64,000 nucleotides of DNA from an uncultured Alphaproteobacteria bacterium (GCA_902521465.1 CABYRL010000003.1:1-64000), one strand, 5' to 3'; counted from the stretch's first letter, positions 19,902-29,770 are shown. A program made the numbers and translations. The notes: a model not told the origin generated them from the letters alone.

Positions 19902-22175
19902 ATGGTTAATCAACTTGTAGCAGCAATAAAACCCTCTCAAATTCCGGGTTCTGATCCTCAGTCAACAAAATACTTAATCGTCCCAATATTTATATTTTTT
20001 GCCCTAATGATTTTTGCAATGATTAGAGGACCACAAATTATCTCAGGTTCGGGTATTGGAACTGCAATTATGGTTTCAACACCCCTTATTCTCGCTACTT
20101 ATGCTCTTACTGCGTTGGCTTTAGCCGGTAGAGTTACAGTCGATTTATCTATAGGACCGCTTATTGGGTTTATAAATGTAACAACAATACAACTTTATGC
20201 TGCAGGTTATATTCAATCTCCAGTTGCGTATTTCATATGTGCTCTTGCAATAGGAGTAATTTACCAATTTCTTTATGCTTTAATCGTAATTTTTATTAGA
20301 GTTCAACCAATAATAGTTGCCTTAAGTATGTTTCTTGCTTTCTCTGGTATCAATTTAGTTATTTTACCAAGACCAGGAGGAAGAGCACCTGATTGGATGT
20401 TATCTTGGAGTGCTGGAACTGAGGTAGTACAGCCCACACTAATACTTTTAATTTTTTCGACACTTATTTGGTATGCACTAACTCATACTGCATACTGGCA
20501 ACATTTAAAATTAATGGGTTCAGATGAAAAGTCTGCTTATACAAGTGGAGTGAGAATTTACGTTGTAAGAATTGGCGCTCATATTATCGGTGGAGTTTAC
20601 GCCGCACTCGCAGCTATTGCATTTACAGGCTTAATTGGTTCTGGAGACCCAACTCAAGGTACTACTTATACATTGATGGCAGTTACAGCACTTGTATTAG
20701 GTGGGTCAAGTTTAATTGGTGGAAGAGGCGGTGCGTTTGGAGCTATTCTAGGTTCAGTTAACATTTATTTGATAAATTTTATTCTATCAACTTTTAGGTT
20801 TGAAAGATTTCAAAGTTTCGTAACAGACTTATCATACGGTGCGGTATTGGTGGCTTCTCTTTTAATACTTATTGCACTTCCTTATATTCAAAAAGCATTC
20901 AAAAATTTATCAGTTTTTGTATTTTTTATTATTGGAACATTAAGTGCTGCTGCTGTTCAAATTCATATGAAATTTGATCAAGTAACTAGAGGGACTGTGG
21001 GAGGTTTTGGAGGTAAATCTAAAGATGCTGAGATTTTTGAAAAAGCTCTTGAGTCCGGGAGTGATTGTCTAATCACAGGTAAGGCATGCGCAGAGGGTGG
21101 AAATTCAACAGTGTGGATGTTTATTGCTATCGGAATAGCAGCCTTGATTTATCTCGTCTATTTGCTTGTTAAACATAGAGATGGCCCAACAGTGTCTTTT
21201 ATTATTGCAGCAATTGTTATTTTCTTCGGTTGTGTTTGGAGTGGCACGAGAGAGACTTATTTCGTTAACGCTGATTTGGGTACAAACTTACAATATATTT
21301 TAAATTATGCTCCTCAGTATTTTACATCTGAATATCTAAGAGTTGGTGCTGGATTGCCTGATTTTTCATCTTCCTCGAGTGCTTTGGTTGGCCTCGCTTA
21401 CGCTGTCGCAACTTTAGGAGGTATAGTTTTCTTTACATCTGCGATTGTAATAATAGCTATGCCAAGATTTAGAAAAGAAATCAAAACACAAACATTGGTA
21501 TTATTTGCAATAGCAATTTCATTTATTGTATTTGCTGCAATATCTTATTACGGAATTGAGTCAAATAGACAGAGTTTCTTCGGCATAGATGGATACGCTG
21601 TAATACTAATTTTATTTTTACTTTTTTTACTCACGGCACCAACTCTTTTCTCGAATATCAATTTGAATAATGTTTTCATTATTTTCCTCGGTGTATTAGC
21701 AATTCTCGCTGTATACTTTTTAGCCTCACCATCTGGAACAATTATTACTGATGATGGAAGTAAGTTTTACTCTCCAATTATTACAGAATTAATTGTTGGC
21801 GATACATCATCAATCAACTATACAAGACCTATCCGCGGTGAATTTATCACAAGTGAAGTAACTTGGCTTAAAGAAGCAGCTCTAATTATATTTGCAATAT
21901 TTGTATTTCAATTTTTTACATATTTAACAATGGGAGCAAAAATATCATTTGCTAGGTTCAGACCTTACATTGCTATTTTAAGTATAGCTGCATTAACATG
22001 GTCAGCGATGTTCTTCGCAATTGGTTATCCTTATTGGAAAATGATTTTAATTACTGCAATTGGAATAGCAATTTCGCCTCTGATATGGCAAGCGTTTGGT
22101 GTTTATAAAATAAAATTAAAATCTCAAGAAGGACTTGAAAAATGGGGAGGTCTATCAGAAGATAGAAAAGTTTAG
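19902..22175 (+). CDS. CUT2-type ABC transporter permease with large extra membrane region
   Basis: First about 330 aa resemble RbsC-type permeases (LALAGRVTVDLSIGPLIG, LVLGGSSLIGGRGGAFGAILGS); additional about 420 aa with multiple hydrophobic segments. Confidence 0.8.
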   Translation: MVNQLVAAIKPSQIPGSDPQSTKYLIVPIFIFFALMIFAMIRGPQIISGSGIGTAIMVSTPLILATYALTALALAGRVTVDLSIGPLIGFINVTTIQLYAAGYIQSPVAYFICALAIGVIYQFLYALIVIFIRVQPIIVALSMFLAFSGINLVILPRPGGRAPDWMLSWSAGTEVVQPTLILLIFSTLIWYALTHTAYWQHLKLMGSDEKSAYTSGVRIYVVRIGAHIIGGVYAALAAIAFTGLIGSGDPTQGTTYTLMAVTALVLGGSSLIGGRGGAFGAILGSVNIYLINFILSTFRFERFQSFVTDLSYGAVLVASLLILIALPYIQKAFKNLSVFVFFIIGTLSAAAVQIHMKFDQVTRGTVGGFGGKSKDAEIFEKALESGSDCLITGKACAEGGNSTVWMFIAIGIAALIYLVYLLVKHRDGPTVSFIIAAIVIFFGCVWSGTRETYFVNADLGTNLQYILNYAPQYFTSEYLRVGAGLPDFSSSSSALVGLAYAVATLGGIVFFTSAIVIIAMPRFRKEIKTQTLVLFAIAISFIVFAAISYYGIESNRQSFFGIDGYAVILILFLLFLLTAPTLFSNINLNNVFIIFLGVLAILAVYFLASPSGTIITDDGSKFYSPIITELIVGDTSSINYTRPIRGEFITSEVTWLKEAALIIFAIFVFQFFTYLTMGAKISFARFRPYIAILSIAALTWSAMFFAIGYPYWKMILITAIGIAISPLIWQAFGVYKIKLKSQEGLEKWGGLSEDRKV

Positions 22176-22178
22176 TAA

Positions 22179-23570
22179 ATGGAGAAAAGAACTCATAATT
22201 TTTTAAAAGGACTTGGAATTCTTTTTGCTGTCGCTGCTGGGATAGGTACCGCAGTTCTTGGTTATGTAGATAGAACTGATTGGATACAGGTTGCATTTTA
22301 CTCTGTAGCTGTTGTTGCCATTATTCTTTGGGGATGGCATTTTTTCTTAGTTAGATGGTCTTATCGATCTTTAGTAAAGGAAGATGGGTCTCAACCTCCT
22401 GAAACTACTGAAACCATAAGTAAAAGAAGCCTTTTTTGGGACCTTATTGCAAAGAACTGGATAGCTGTTACAGGATTTTTACTTCTTTTAGGTCTTTTTA
22501 TACTACTGTGTTTTTTGGTACCCGGGTTCTTCTCAGGTAGAACAGTCGTATCAGCAATCATATTATTAGGTTTTTTAATCTTAGCATTTCTTGCTTACAA
22601 GTTTTTAAATATTAATAAGAGCGTGATAATAGGAGTCGCCGTGCTAGTTGGTCTTTTTATAATAGGATCAGTTTCTATTGATGGCTTCTTATCATTGCAG
22701 AATATTAAATCTATGTTGGTTTTTGCTTCTTTCTTAGGGCTTGCAACTATTGGACAAACATTAGTTGTGATGTTAGGCGGCCTCGATTTATCAATACCAT
22801 TTTTAATCGGAGCGACTAATTTAGGATTAATGTCACTTATTTCACTTGGAGTCCCTCCTTGGCTTGCGTTTATAGTTATTCTTGCTTTTGGTACAATTGT
22901 TGGGCTTTTCAATGGTTTGATAAGTTTTAATCTCCAAGGACAATCATTAATAGTCACGCTTGGAGTTGGCTTCATGGTAGTAGGTGGAGTACAGATATTG
23001 GTATCACTTCCTACTGTTACAGGTGGAACTGTGTTCGGCGTTGTTCCAGACTGGTTAAAAAACCTAGCTTCATTAAATGGAAAATTTTTTGGTCTTCCAA
23101 TACCTCCAGTTATCTTAATTTGGATATTGATTTCAATTTTATTAATTGTTGGACTAAGACACACTAAGTGGGGAAGAAACTTATATGCTGTTGGTGGAAA
23201 AAGGTTATCTGCTGACAGATTGTCAATTTCTGAGAGAGCATATTGGGTTGGAGTTTATGTCATTAGTGGGTTTACTTCTGCAGCAACTGGAGCAATGTTA
23301 CTGGGTTGGAGTGGTGGAGGTTTCATTGGTGTAGGTGATCAATATTTATTTTTAACAGTGGCAGCTGTGGCTGTAGGAGGAACTTCCTTATTAGGTGGAT
23401 ATGGAGGATACGGATTTACAGTAATAGGTGTTCTTGCACTTCAAGTTATAAGTACATTTTTGGCTGGACTAGGTTTAAGTTTTGAGGGGCAACAATTTAT
23501 ATTTGGTCTTCTTATTCTGCCTCTTGTTGCTCTTTATTCAAGAGCACCCCATATAAGGGAGCAAATATAA
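22179..23570 (+). CDS. CUT2-type ABC transporter permease with N-terminal TM extension
   Basis: RbsC-like core (LVVMLGGLDLSIPFLIGATN, VAVGGTSLLGGYGGYGFTVIGVL) preceded by about 150 aa of extra TM segments. Confidence 0.85.
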   Translation: MEKRTHNFLKGLGILFAVAAGIGTAVLGYVDRTDWIQVAFYSVAVVAIILWGWHFFLVRWSYRSLVKEDGSQPPETTETISKRSLFWDLIAKNWIAVTGFLLLLGLFILLCFLVPGFFSGRTVVSAIILLGFLILAFLAYKFLNINKSVIIGVAVLVGLFIIGSVSIDGFLSLQNIKSMLVFASFLGLATIGQTLVVMLGGLDLSIPFLIGATNLGLMSLISLGVPPWLAFIVILAFGTIVGLFNGLISFNLQGQSLIVTLGVGFMVVGGVQILVSLPTVTGGTVFGVVPDWLKNLASLNGKFFGLPIPPVILIWILISILLIVGLRHTKWGRNLYAVGGKRLSADRLSISERAYWVGVYVISGFTSAATGAMLLGWSGGGFIGVGDQYLFLTVAAVAVGGTSLLGGYGGYGFTVIGVLALQVISTFLAGLGLSFEGQQFIFGLLILPLVALYSRAPHIREQI

Positions 23571-23694
23571 AAATAATGAGTTTAATCAACAGATTTTGTC
23601 CCTTTTACAATGAATATTTATTTCAAAATATGAAACAAAAATTATTATTAGTTAAAGAGGACGGGTAATATGTACTTAAGAGGAATAAGTTTTA

Positions 23695-24396
23695 ATGAAT
23701 AAAATGCTTCTCCCTTACGACATTGTAGGGGGGTCTTTCTGGTTAATTTCTGTTGGCATGATTGGTGCCACCTTATTTTTCTTTTTTGAGCGTAGCAAAG
23801 TAAGCACAAGATTTCATACACCGATGACAATGATAGCTGTTGTATGCTTGATGTCCTCTATACATTATTTCTTCGTAAAAAATCTTTGGGTAGTTAGCGG
23901 CACGGCCCCGACTTTATTAAGATATATAGATTGGTTTCTTAACTTTCCAATGCTTGTACTTATTTTTTATGCAATGCTTATGTCAGTTGTCAAAGTTAAA
24001 CAAGGCATGTTCTGGAGATTATTGGTTGGAACTTTAGTTTTTGTTGTAGCAGGTTTCTTAGGTGCAGCAGGTTACATGAGTAAGACATTAGGTTTCATTG
24101 TTTGGTTAGCTGGATGGTTGTACATACTCGGTGAGTTATATGTTGGAGAGGCTGGAAGAGCAAATGCTAGATGCGGAAACGAAAATGTACAAATGGTTTT
24201 CTTCTCGAACAGACTTATTATAACAATTGGATGGGCTATATATCCAATGGGATATTTTATAGAGCATTTGGGTGGGGGTATTGATCCCAACAGTGTTAAT
24301 GTGATTTATAATTTAGCAGACTTTTTAAATAAAATAGTTTTTGGTTTAATAATTTACAAAGCAGCAATACAAGACATGAGAGTTAATGGACAATAA
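23695..24396 (+). CDS. Proteorhodopsin-like microbial rhodopsin with DNI motif
   Basis: Seven hydrophobic segments; helix C RYIDWFLNFPMLVLIFYAML; helix G YNLADFLNKIVFGLIIY with Schiff-base Lys213; H57 and D209 match PR H75 and D227 at a constant offset of 18. Confidence 0.95.
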   Translation: MNKMLLPYDIVGGSFWLISVGMIGATLFFFFERSKVSTRFHTPMTMIAVVCLMSSIHYFFVKNLWVVSGTAPTLLRYIDWFLNFPMLVLIFYAMLMSVVKVKQGMFWRLLVGTLVFVVAGFLGAAGYMSKTLGFIVWLAGWLYILGELYVGEAGRANARCGNENVQMVFFSNRLIITIGWAIYPMGYFIEHLGGGIDPNSVNVIYNLADFLNKIVFGLIIYKAAIQDMRVNGQ

Positions 24397-24423
24397 CATC
24401 AAATTAGGAGGTGATAAATAGGT

Positions 24424-26413
24424 ATGAACATTACTAGTGGTGCAGATATTATTGCAATAATAATCTTAATAGCGTTAGCAATAGCAATTATAGTTTACTT
24501 GCTACATTGGCTGTACAGGCGTTCCTCAAAGGAAATAGCGTTTGTTAGAACTGGTATGGGTGGTGAACAAGTTGTGATCAGCGGAGGTGCCTTCGTTTTG
24601 CCTATTATTCATAACATTACCTCAGTGGGTATGAAAACTCTTTGTATAGAGGTTCAACGAAACGGCAGTAAATCTTTTATTACAAAAAATAGAATGAGGG
24701 CAGAAGTAACGGCTGAATTCTATGTGAGAGTAGCTCCTACAACTGAAGCTGTTTCAATAGCCGCGCAAACATTGGGAAATAGAACATTAGAGCCTGATCA
24801 TTTAAAGGAGCTTGTTCAAGGTCGATTTGTTGATGGACTAGGTGTTGTAGCCGCAAAAATGAGCCTTGATGAAATTCAAGAGAATAGATCTGAGTACATT
24901 AAAAATGTTGCAGCTCATGTTGAAGAAGCAATTAAGCACACTGGTTTGGAGTTAGAGACTGTTTCCTTGACATCTCTTAACCAAGCACCCGTGGGTGTAT
25001 TCGACCCTTCAAATACATTTGATGCTGAGGGTTTAACTCAAATAACAGAATTTACTCAGTCACGTAAAAAGAAAAGAAATGATATTGAGAAAGATACAGA
25101 GGTAAGTATTCGAAATAAAAACCTCCAGTCTATCAAGCAAACTCTAGAAATTGAAAAAAGAGGAAGAATTTTCAAAGTATCAACAAAAACGTGAAATTGA
25201 ACAACAAAGAGCTATTGAAAATACTGAGACAGTAAAAACAAAAGCTGAGAAAGACAAAGAGTCTGAGCTGGCTGAAATCTCTTCAGAAAAAGATATTGAG
25301 ATTGCTAAGATTAGCAAGAAAGACTTTGTTGAGATGGAAAAAAGTTTACAAGAAACTAAACTTATCCAAGAAATTGAGAAAAGAAGAAAAGAACAAAATG
25401 AGTTTAAACAACAAACTTCTATCGAGATTAAACAAAAAGATATTGAGACAGAAAAAACTATTCTCGAATTAGAAAGAGATGTTGAATTCAGTCGTCTAGA
25501 AAAACAAAGATCAGTTGATATTAAACTTGCTGAGGAAAAAGCTCAAACAGCAAAAGAAGAAGCTAGAAAAAGGTATGAGTCTGAAGAGGCTTATATTATG
25601 GCTGAGGAGCAAATTAAAAATGCAAAAACTGCTCAACAGAAAAATGTTGATGCGTTCAAAATTGCTGCTGAGCAAGAGACAAGAGTCTTAGATATTGAAA
25701 AGGCAAAAAGAATAGAAATTGAAGAAAAGCAAAAACAAATGGAAGTCCTAGAAAAATCTAAGTCAGTCTTAAAAACTAAAATGGAAGAAGAAAATGCTCG
25801 AGCTAAAGCAGTAGAAGCTGAGGAAAAAGTCAACACCATTCGAGATGTCGAACAGGCTGAGAAGACAAAAGCTCTAGGAGTAATAGACGCTAGTAAAAAT
25901 GCTGAGAGAGAAAAATTAGCATCTATGGCTGCGAAAATTAGATATGAAATTGAAGCAGCTGGCAAAAAAGCCCTAAATGAAGCTGAAAATGCTAGAAGTG
26001 ATGCAAGTAGAAGAAGTGCTCTTAGACAAAAACTCGCTGAAAAAATTGAGGGTATTATTAGAGAATGGGTCAGACCAATGCAAAATATTGACTCAATTAA
26101 AGTTGTCGACGTAAATGGATTACCTGGATTTAGTCAGGGAGGAAGAGCTGAAGGAAGCGGCAACGCTGATAACCCCTCTGCGTCCTCAGGTGGATATTCA
26201 AAAAAAGGATCCTTAGCAGATAATGTTGTGAATTCAGCACTTAGATACAGAGCACAACAGCCGTTCTTAGATAGTCTTTTAAAAGAAATTGGTATGTCCC
26301 CTGGCGAGGCAAGTAACATCAGGAATATTCTCGGTGACTATGATGATCCTAAAAAGGACAAGCATATGAGATTTGATGAACAAGCTACAAAGACACCTAG
26401 GAAAAAGAAATAG
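24424..26413 (+). pseudogene. Flotillin/SPFH (YqiK-like) protein split into two ORFs (24424..25194 and 25151..26413) by an apparent single-base shift
   Basis: N-terminal TM plus SPFH domain in ORF 1, coiled-coil flotillin C-terminus in ORF 2; frames join at an A6 run (25154-25159); strong SD AGGAGGTGAT upstream. May be a sequencing error or recoding rather than a true pseudogene. Confidence 0.75.
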
Positions 26414-26422
26414 GTATAACTC

Positions 26423-26812
26423 ATGAGTATAGATGTAAAATCTTGGGCAAAAAAATATAAAGAGCTTACTGAAAAAGATGAAACCATAAAAGCGATGGCA
26501 AAATATTATACTTGTTCATTTCTTTTCGACATGGGTAGTGTGAAGGTGATAATCGAGATGCACGATGGAAAGGTTAAAAATATTAATACTAACCCTGGAG
26601 GTTTAGATCCATATGACTTTGCATTAAGGGCATCAGAGCAAACATGGAGAGAGTTTGCAAAGCCTGTTCCAAAACCTATGTTTCATGGTATCTATGCAGC
26701 CTCATTTAGAGAAGACCTCAAAATTGAGGGTAATCATTTAGTCTTAATGCAAAATCTAAGAAACTTTACTGTTCAATTTGAATTGCTAAGACAATCAGGA
26801 GTTCCAGTATGA
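26423..26812 (+). CDS. SCP2 sterol-transfer-like small protein
   Basis: 129 aa; overall pattern (YYTCSFLFDMGSVKVIIEMHDGKVKNINTNP...) resembles SCP2-like domains. Confidence 0.45.
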   Translation: MSIDVKSWAKKYKELTEKDETIKAMAKYYTCSFLFDMGSVKVIIEMHDGKVKNINTNPGGLDPYDFALRASEQTWREFAKPVPKPMFHGIYAASFREDLKIEGNHLVLMQNLRNFTVQFELLRQSGVPV

Positions 26813-26837
26813 TTAAGAAAATTGAAAGGAAAAATTT

Positions 26838-27701
26838 ATGGCAGTAAAACATCATGACCCAATAGGTAGATACGTTACCATCGAGGTAGATGGTCAACAG
26901 TATAAAGTCTTTTATCTTTCAAATGGAAAAGGCACTCCATTAGTATGTCAGCATACTGCTGGATGCCACAATCATCAGTGGAGAGGATTACTGGAAGATG
27001 AAGAAATTACTAAAAATTATCAAGTTATCGCTTACGACCTTCCAAGACATGGTAAATCGGATCCACCTCATAATACAGAATGGTGGAAAGAGGAGTATAA
27101 ATTAACGGCAGAGCATTACTGTAATTTTATTGTAGAACTTTGTAAGGCCCTAGACCTTGAAAACCCTATATTTATGGGATCTTCTTTTGGAGGAAACGTG
27201 GCTCTTCAATTAGCTTTGAAGTATCCTAACAAATTTAAAGCTGTGATCCCTGTCGAGGCTGCGCATTACTCCCCTGGTTTTTATATTGATTGGTGGAGAC
27301 ATCCTCATGCCAATGCAGCTCAAGTTTGTGGTAGTGGAGTTTGGGATTTAATGGCCCCACAATCTCCAGATATGGATAGATGGTTAACTTGGCATTATTA
27401 CACTCAAGGATCAGAGGCTTTTAAAGGAGACCTTCATTTTTATTCAGTTGATCATGATTTAAGAGATGAGCTACAAAATATCGATGGTCACAAGTGCCCT
27501 GTTATCATGCTGACTGGTACTTATGACTACCTAACCCCTCCCGAAGCAACAGAAGATACTGCCAGACAAATAAAAGGAGGAGTTTATATTGAAATGAGAG
27601 ATATTGGTCATTTCCCGATGAGTGAAAACCATGAAGTCTTTAGAGTATATTTATTAGAGGCACTCAGAATTATTAAGGAAAAGACTGATTACAACTCTTA
27701 A
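26838..27701 (+). CDS. Alpha/beta hydrolase
   Basis: Nucleophile elbow GSSFGG, Asp region TGTYDYLTPP, His region DIGHFPMSE. Confidence 0.9.
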   Translation: MAVKHHDPIGRYVTIEVDGQQYKVFYLSNGKGTPLVCQHTAGCHNHQWRGLLEDEEITKNYQVIAYDLPRHGKSDPPHNTEWWKEEYKLTAEHYCNFIVELCKALDLENPIFMGSSFGGNVALQLALKYPNKFKAVIPVEAAHYSPGFYIDWWRHPHANAAQVCGSGVWDLMAPQSPDMDRWLTWHYYTQGSEAFKGDLHFYSVDHDLRDELQNIDGHKCPVIMLTGTYDYLTPPEATEDTARQIKGGVYIEMRDIGHFPMSENHEVFRVYLLEALRIIKEKTDYNS

Positions 27702-27715
27702 TTCAAGTTTGAGTT

Positions 27716-29770
27716 ATGGTCGCTAATCTATATTGGTTTTTTTTCTTTCTTGTCCTTTATATAAGCTTTTGTCTTTTTTGGGGAGCTAGAACTCTTAGAA
27801 AAAATAAAACCCCTGAGGCTTACTATTTAGCAGACAGAAGTGTATCTCCTTGGGTATTCTTTTTCTCTGCAACAGTAACTACATTTGCAGGCATAACTAT
27901 CATTTCTTTTCCATCATTAATTTATGCAGATGGATATTCTTTTCTAGCTACTGCTGCAATTGTAATAACAATTCCTCTCGGAAGTATACTATTTTTTAAA
28001 AGGCAGTGGATGCTAAGTAGAAAATTTAATTTTATCACTCCAGGAGAGATGTATTACAAATACTATCAAAGTAATACTCTTAGAATTGTAGTACTAATAA
28101 TCGGATTATTTTTTGCTGTTCCATTTCTTGGTATAATTATTGGATCAACAGGTAATGTTGTAGAGTTTATTAGCGGAGGTGAAATAACTAGAGACTCTGC
28201 AATGTGGGCACTAACTGCTGTTGTCTTATTTTATATAGTATCTGGTGGATTTAAACCCATGGTGAGTGTAAGCGTTGTTCAATCATGGTTATTTTTTGTT
28301 TTTTTCTTAGCACTTGGTGTTGGTGTATTTAATTACTTAGGAGGTTTAAGTTTTTTTGAAGACCTATCTATGGCGAATAGCTTTATATCTTTCGGAGCTT
28401 GGGGAACTACCGGAGGTTACGGAGGCGGCGATATTTCAGGATATTTCAACGTACCTGGTGTAATTCAGTGGGTTGCAGGTATTGGAAAAAATAACCCGTT
28501 AGGAGGCCCTTGGACAGCAGTTATGATTTTATCCTTTACTCTCTCTTATATGGGTATTGTGCTTTCTCCTACATTTTCGATGTGGAGCTATTCAGTAAAA
28601 TCACCAAGGTCATTTTACTTTTATCAAGTTTGGGGGTCAGGTGCTGTAGTTGGTATATTTTTATTTATATTCGCCCCTTTATTAGGTGTTGGAGCACATC
28701 TTCTTGGAGCCAATAGTATTGTTAATTCAAATGGTTTTGCCATTAACCAAATATTCCCTGAGCTAAGTCTACAAAATATATCATCTTTAATTTATGTGTT
28801 TGTTGAAAGCTTCAGTAATCTCTCACCAATCATTGTTGGATTTTTAGCAATATCCATAATTGCTGCTCTTCAATCTACATTATCTGCTTTTTTAATGACT
28901 TCAGGCAGCATGGTGGCAAGAGATCTCTATAGACCATATATCGATAGTAACCCTACATGGAAAAGGGAGTTATTAGTTGCTAGATTAGCGATGTTGTTAT
29001 TAAGCTTAGCGGCACTGTATCTTGCAACTTTTTTTGAAACTTCTCTAATACTACTTGGTGGATTAGCAATCGCTTTTGGTTTCCAATTGTTTCCTGTTTT
29101 ACTTGGAATGCTTTGGTTTAAATGGATCACAAGAGGTGGGGCAATTCTTGGACTCATCACCGGATTAGGTTTTGTAACTTTAGCTGAAACTTTTGGTCAT
29201 AAGCTAACAGGAAATTCTCTTCCTTGGGGGCGATGGCCACTAACAATCTACTCTGGTTTATGGGGTTTATTCTTTAATGTGATCGTATGTTTTTTATCCT
29301 CTATATTTGCAAGTAACGATACTGATAAAGAACATCGAGCATCATTCCACAATTTTTTAAATGAACATATGGGTATTCACCCATCAAGAAAAAAAATAAA
29401 ATCTCTCGCCTATGTCTTCTTTTTAATTTGGGCATTCTTTTCTATCGGCCCGGGTTTAATTTTCGGAAACTTAATATTTGGTAGCGCGGATCAAAGTTAT
29501 GATAATTGGGTAATGGGAGTCCCTTCACTATGGGCTTACCAAATAATTTGGTGGGTAGCGGGTATATTTCTAATTTGGTTTTTAGCCAATAAGATGGACT
29601 TATCGACTTTGCCAAAAAAACCCATACTAAATGGTGATGAACATTTGGCACCTGACGATGTTGAGGAGCAAGGAAACTATATTGACAGAATGGGAGGAGG
29701 GTATGGTTGGCCACTTATATTAATAGGTATGGCTGTGGCAACTGTAATACTTTCCGTTTATGCATTATGA
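27716..29770 (+). CDS. Sodium:solute symporter family protein
   Basis: 684 aa polytopic; SSS-type start (TPEAYYLADRSVSPWVFFFSATVTTFAG). Confidence 0.85.
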   Translation: MVANLYWFFFFLVLYISFCLFWGARTLRKNKTPEAYYLADRSVSPWVFFFSATVTTFAGITIISFPSLIYADGYSFLATAAIVITIPLGSILFFKRQWMLSRKFNFITPGEMYYKYYQSNTLRIVVLIIGLFFAVPFLGIIIGSTGNVVEFISGGEITRDSAMWALTAVVLFYIVSGGFKPMVSVSVVQSWLFFVFFLALGVGVFNYLGGLSFFEDLSMANSFISFGAWGTTGGYGGGDISGYFNVPGVIQWVAGIGKNNPLGGPWTAVMILSFTLSYMGIVLSPTFSMWSYSVKSPRSFYFYQVWGSGAVVGIFLFIFAPLLGVGAHLLGANSIVNSNGFAINQIFPELSLQNISSLIYVFVESFSNLSPIIVGFLAISIIAALQSTLSAFLMTSGSMVARDLYRPYIDSNPTWKRELLVARLAMLLLSLAALYLATFFETSLILLGGLAIAFGFQLFPVLLGMLWFKWITRGGAILGLITGLGFVTLAETFGHKLTGNSLPWGRWPLTIYSGLWGLFFNVIVCFLSSIFASNDTDKEHRASFHNFLNEHMGIHPSRKKIKSLAYVFFLIWAFFSIGPGLIFGNLIFGSADQSYDNWVMGVPSLWAYQIIWWVAGIFLIWFLANKMDLSTLPKKPILNGDEHLAPDDVEEQGNYIDRMGGGYGWPLILIGMAVATVILSVYAL

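Noticed and set aside
22595-23164. 189-aa antisense ORF opposite the second CUT2 permease
   Set aside because: Pro/Thr/Asn-rich composition is what the reverse strand of a hydrophobic TM gene produces; no domain or ribosome-binding site; sense gene is clear
23576-23668. 30-aa ORF MSLINRFCPFYNEYLFQNMKQKLLLVKEDG between permease and rhodopsin
   Set aside because: Short, no convincing ribosome-binding site or TM pattern; could be a leader but cannot be supported without conservation data
25633-25965. 110-aa antisense ORF opposite the flotillin coiled coil
   Set aside because: Ser/Phe/Ala-rich shadow of a Lys/Glu-rich coding strand
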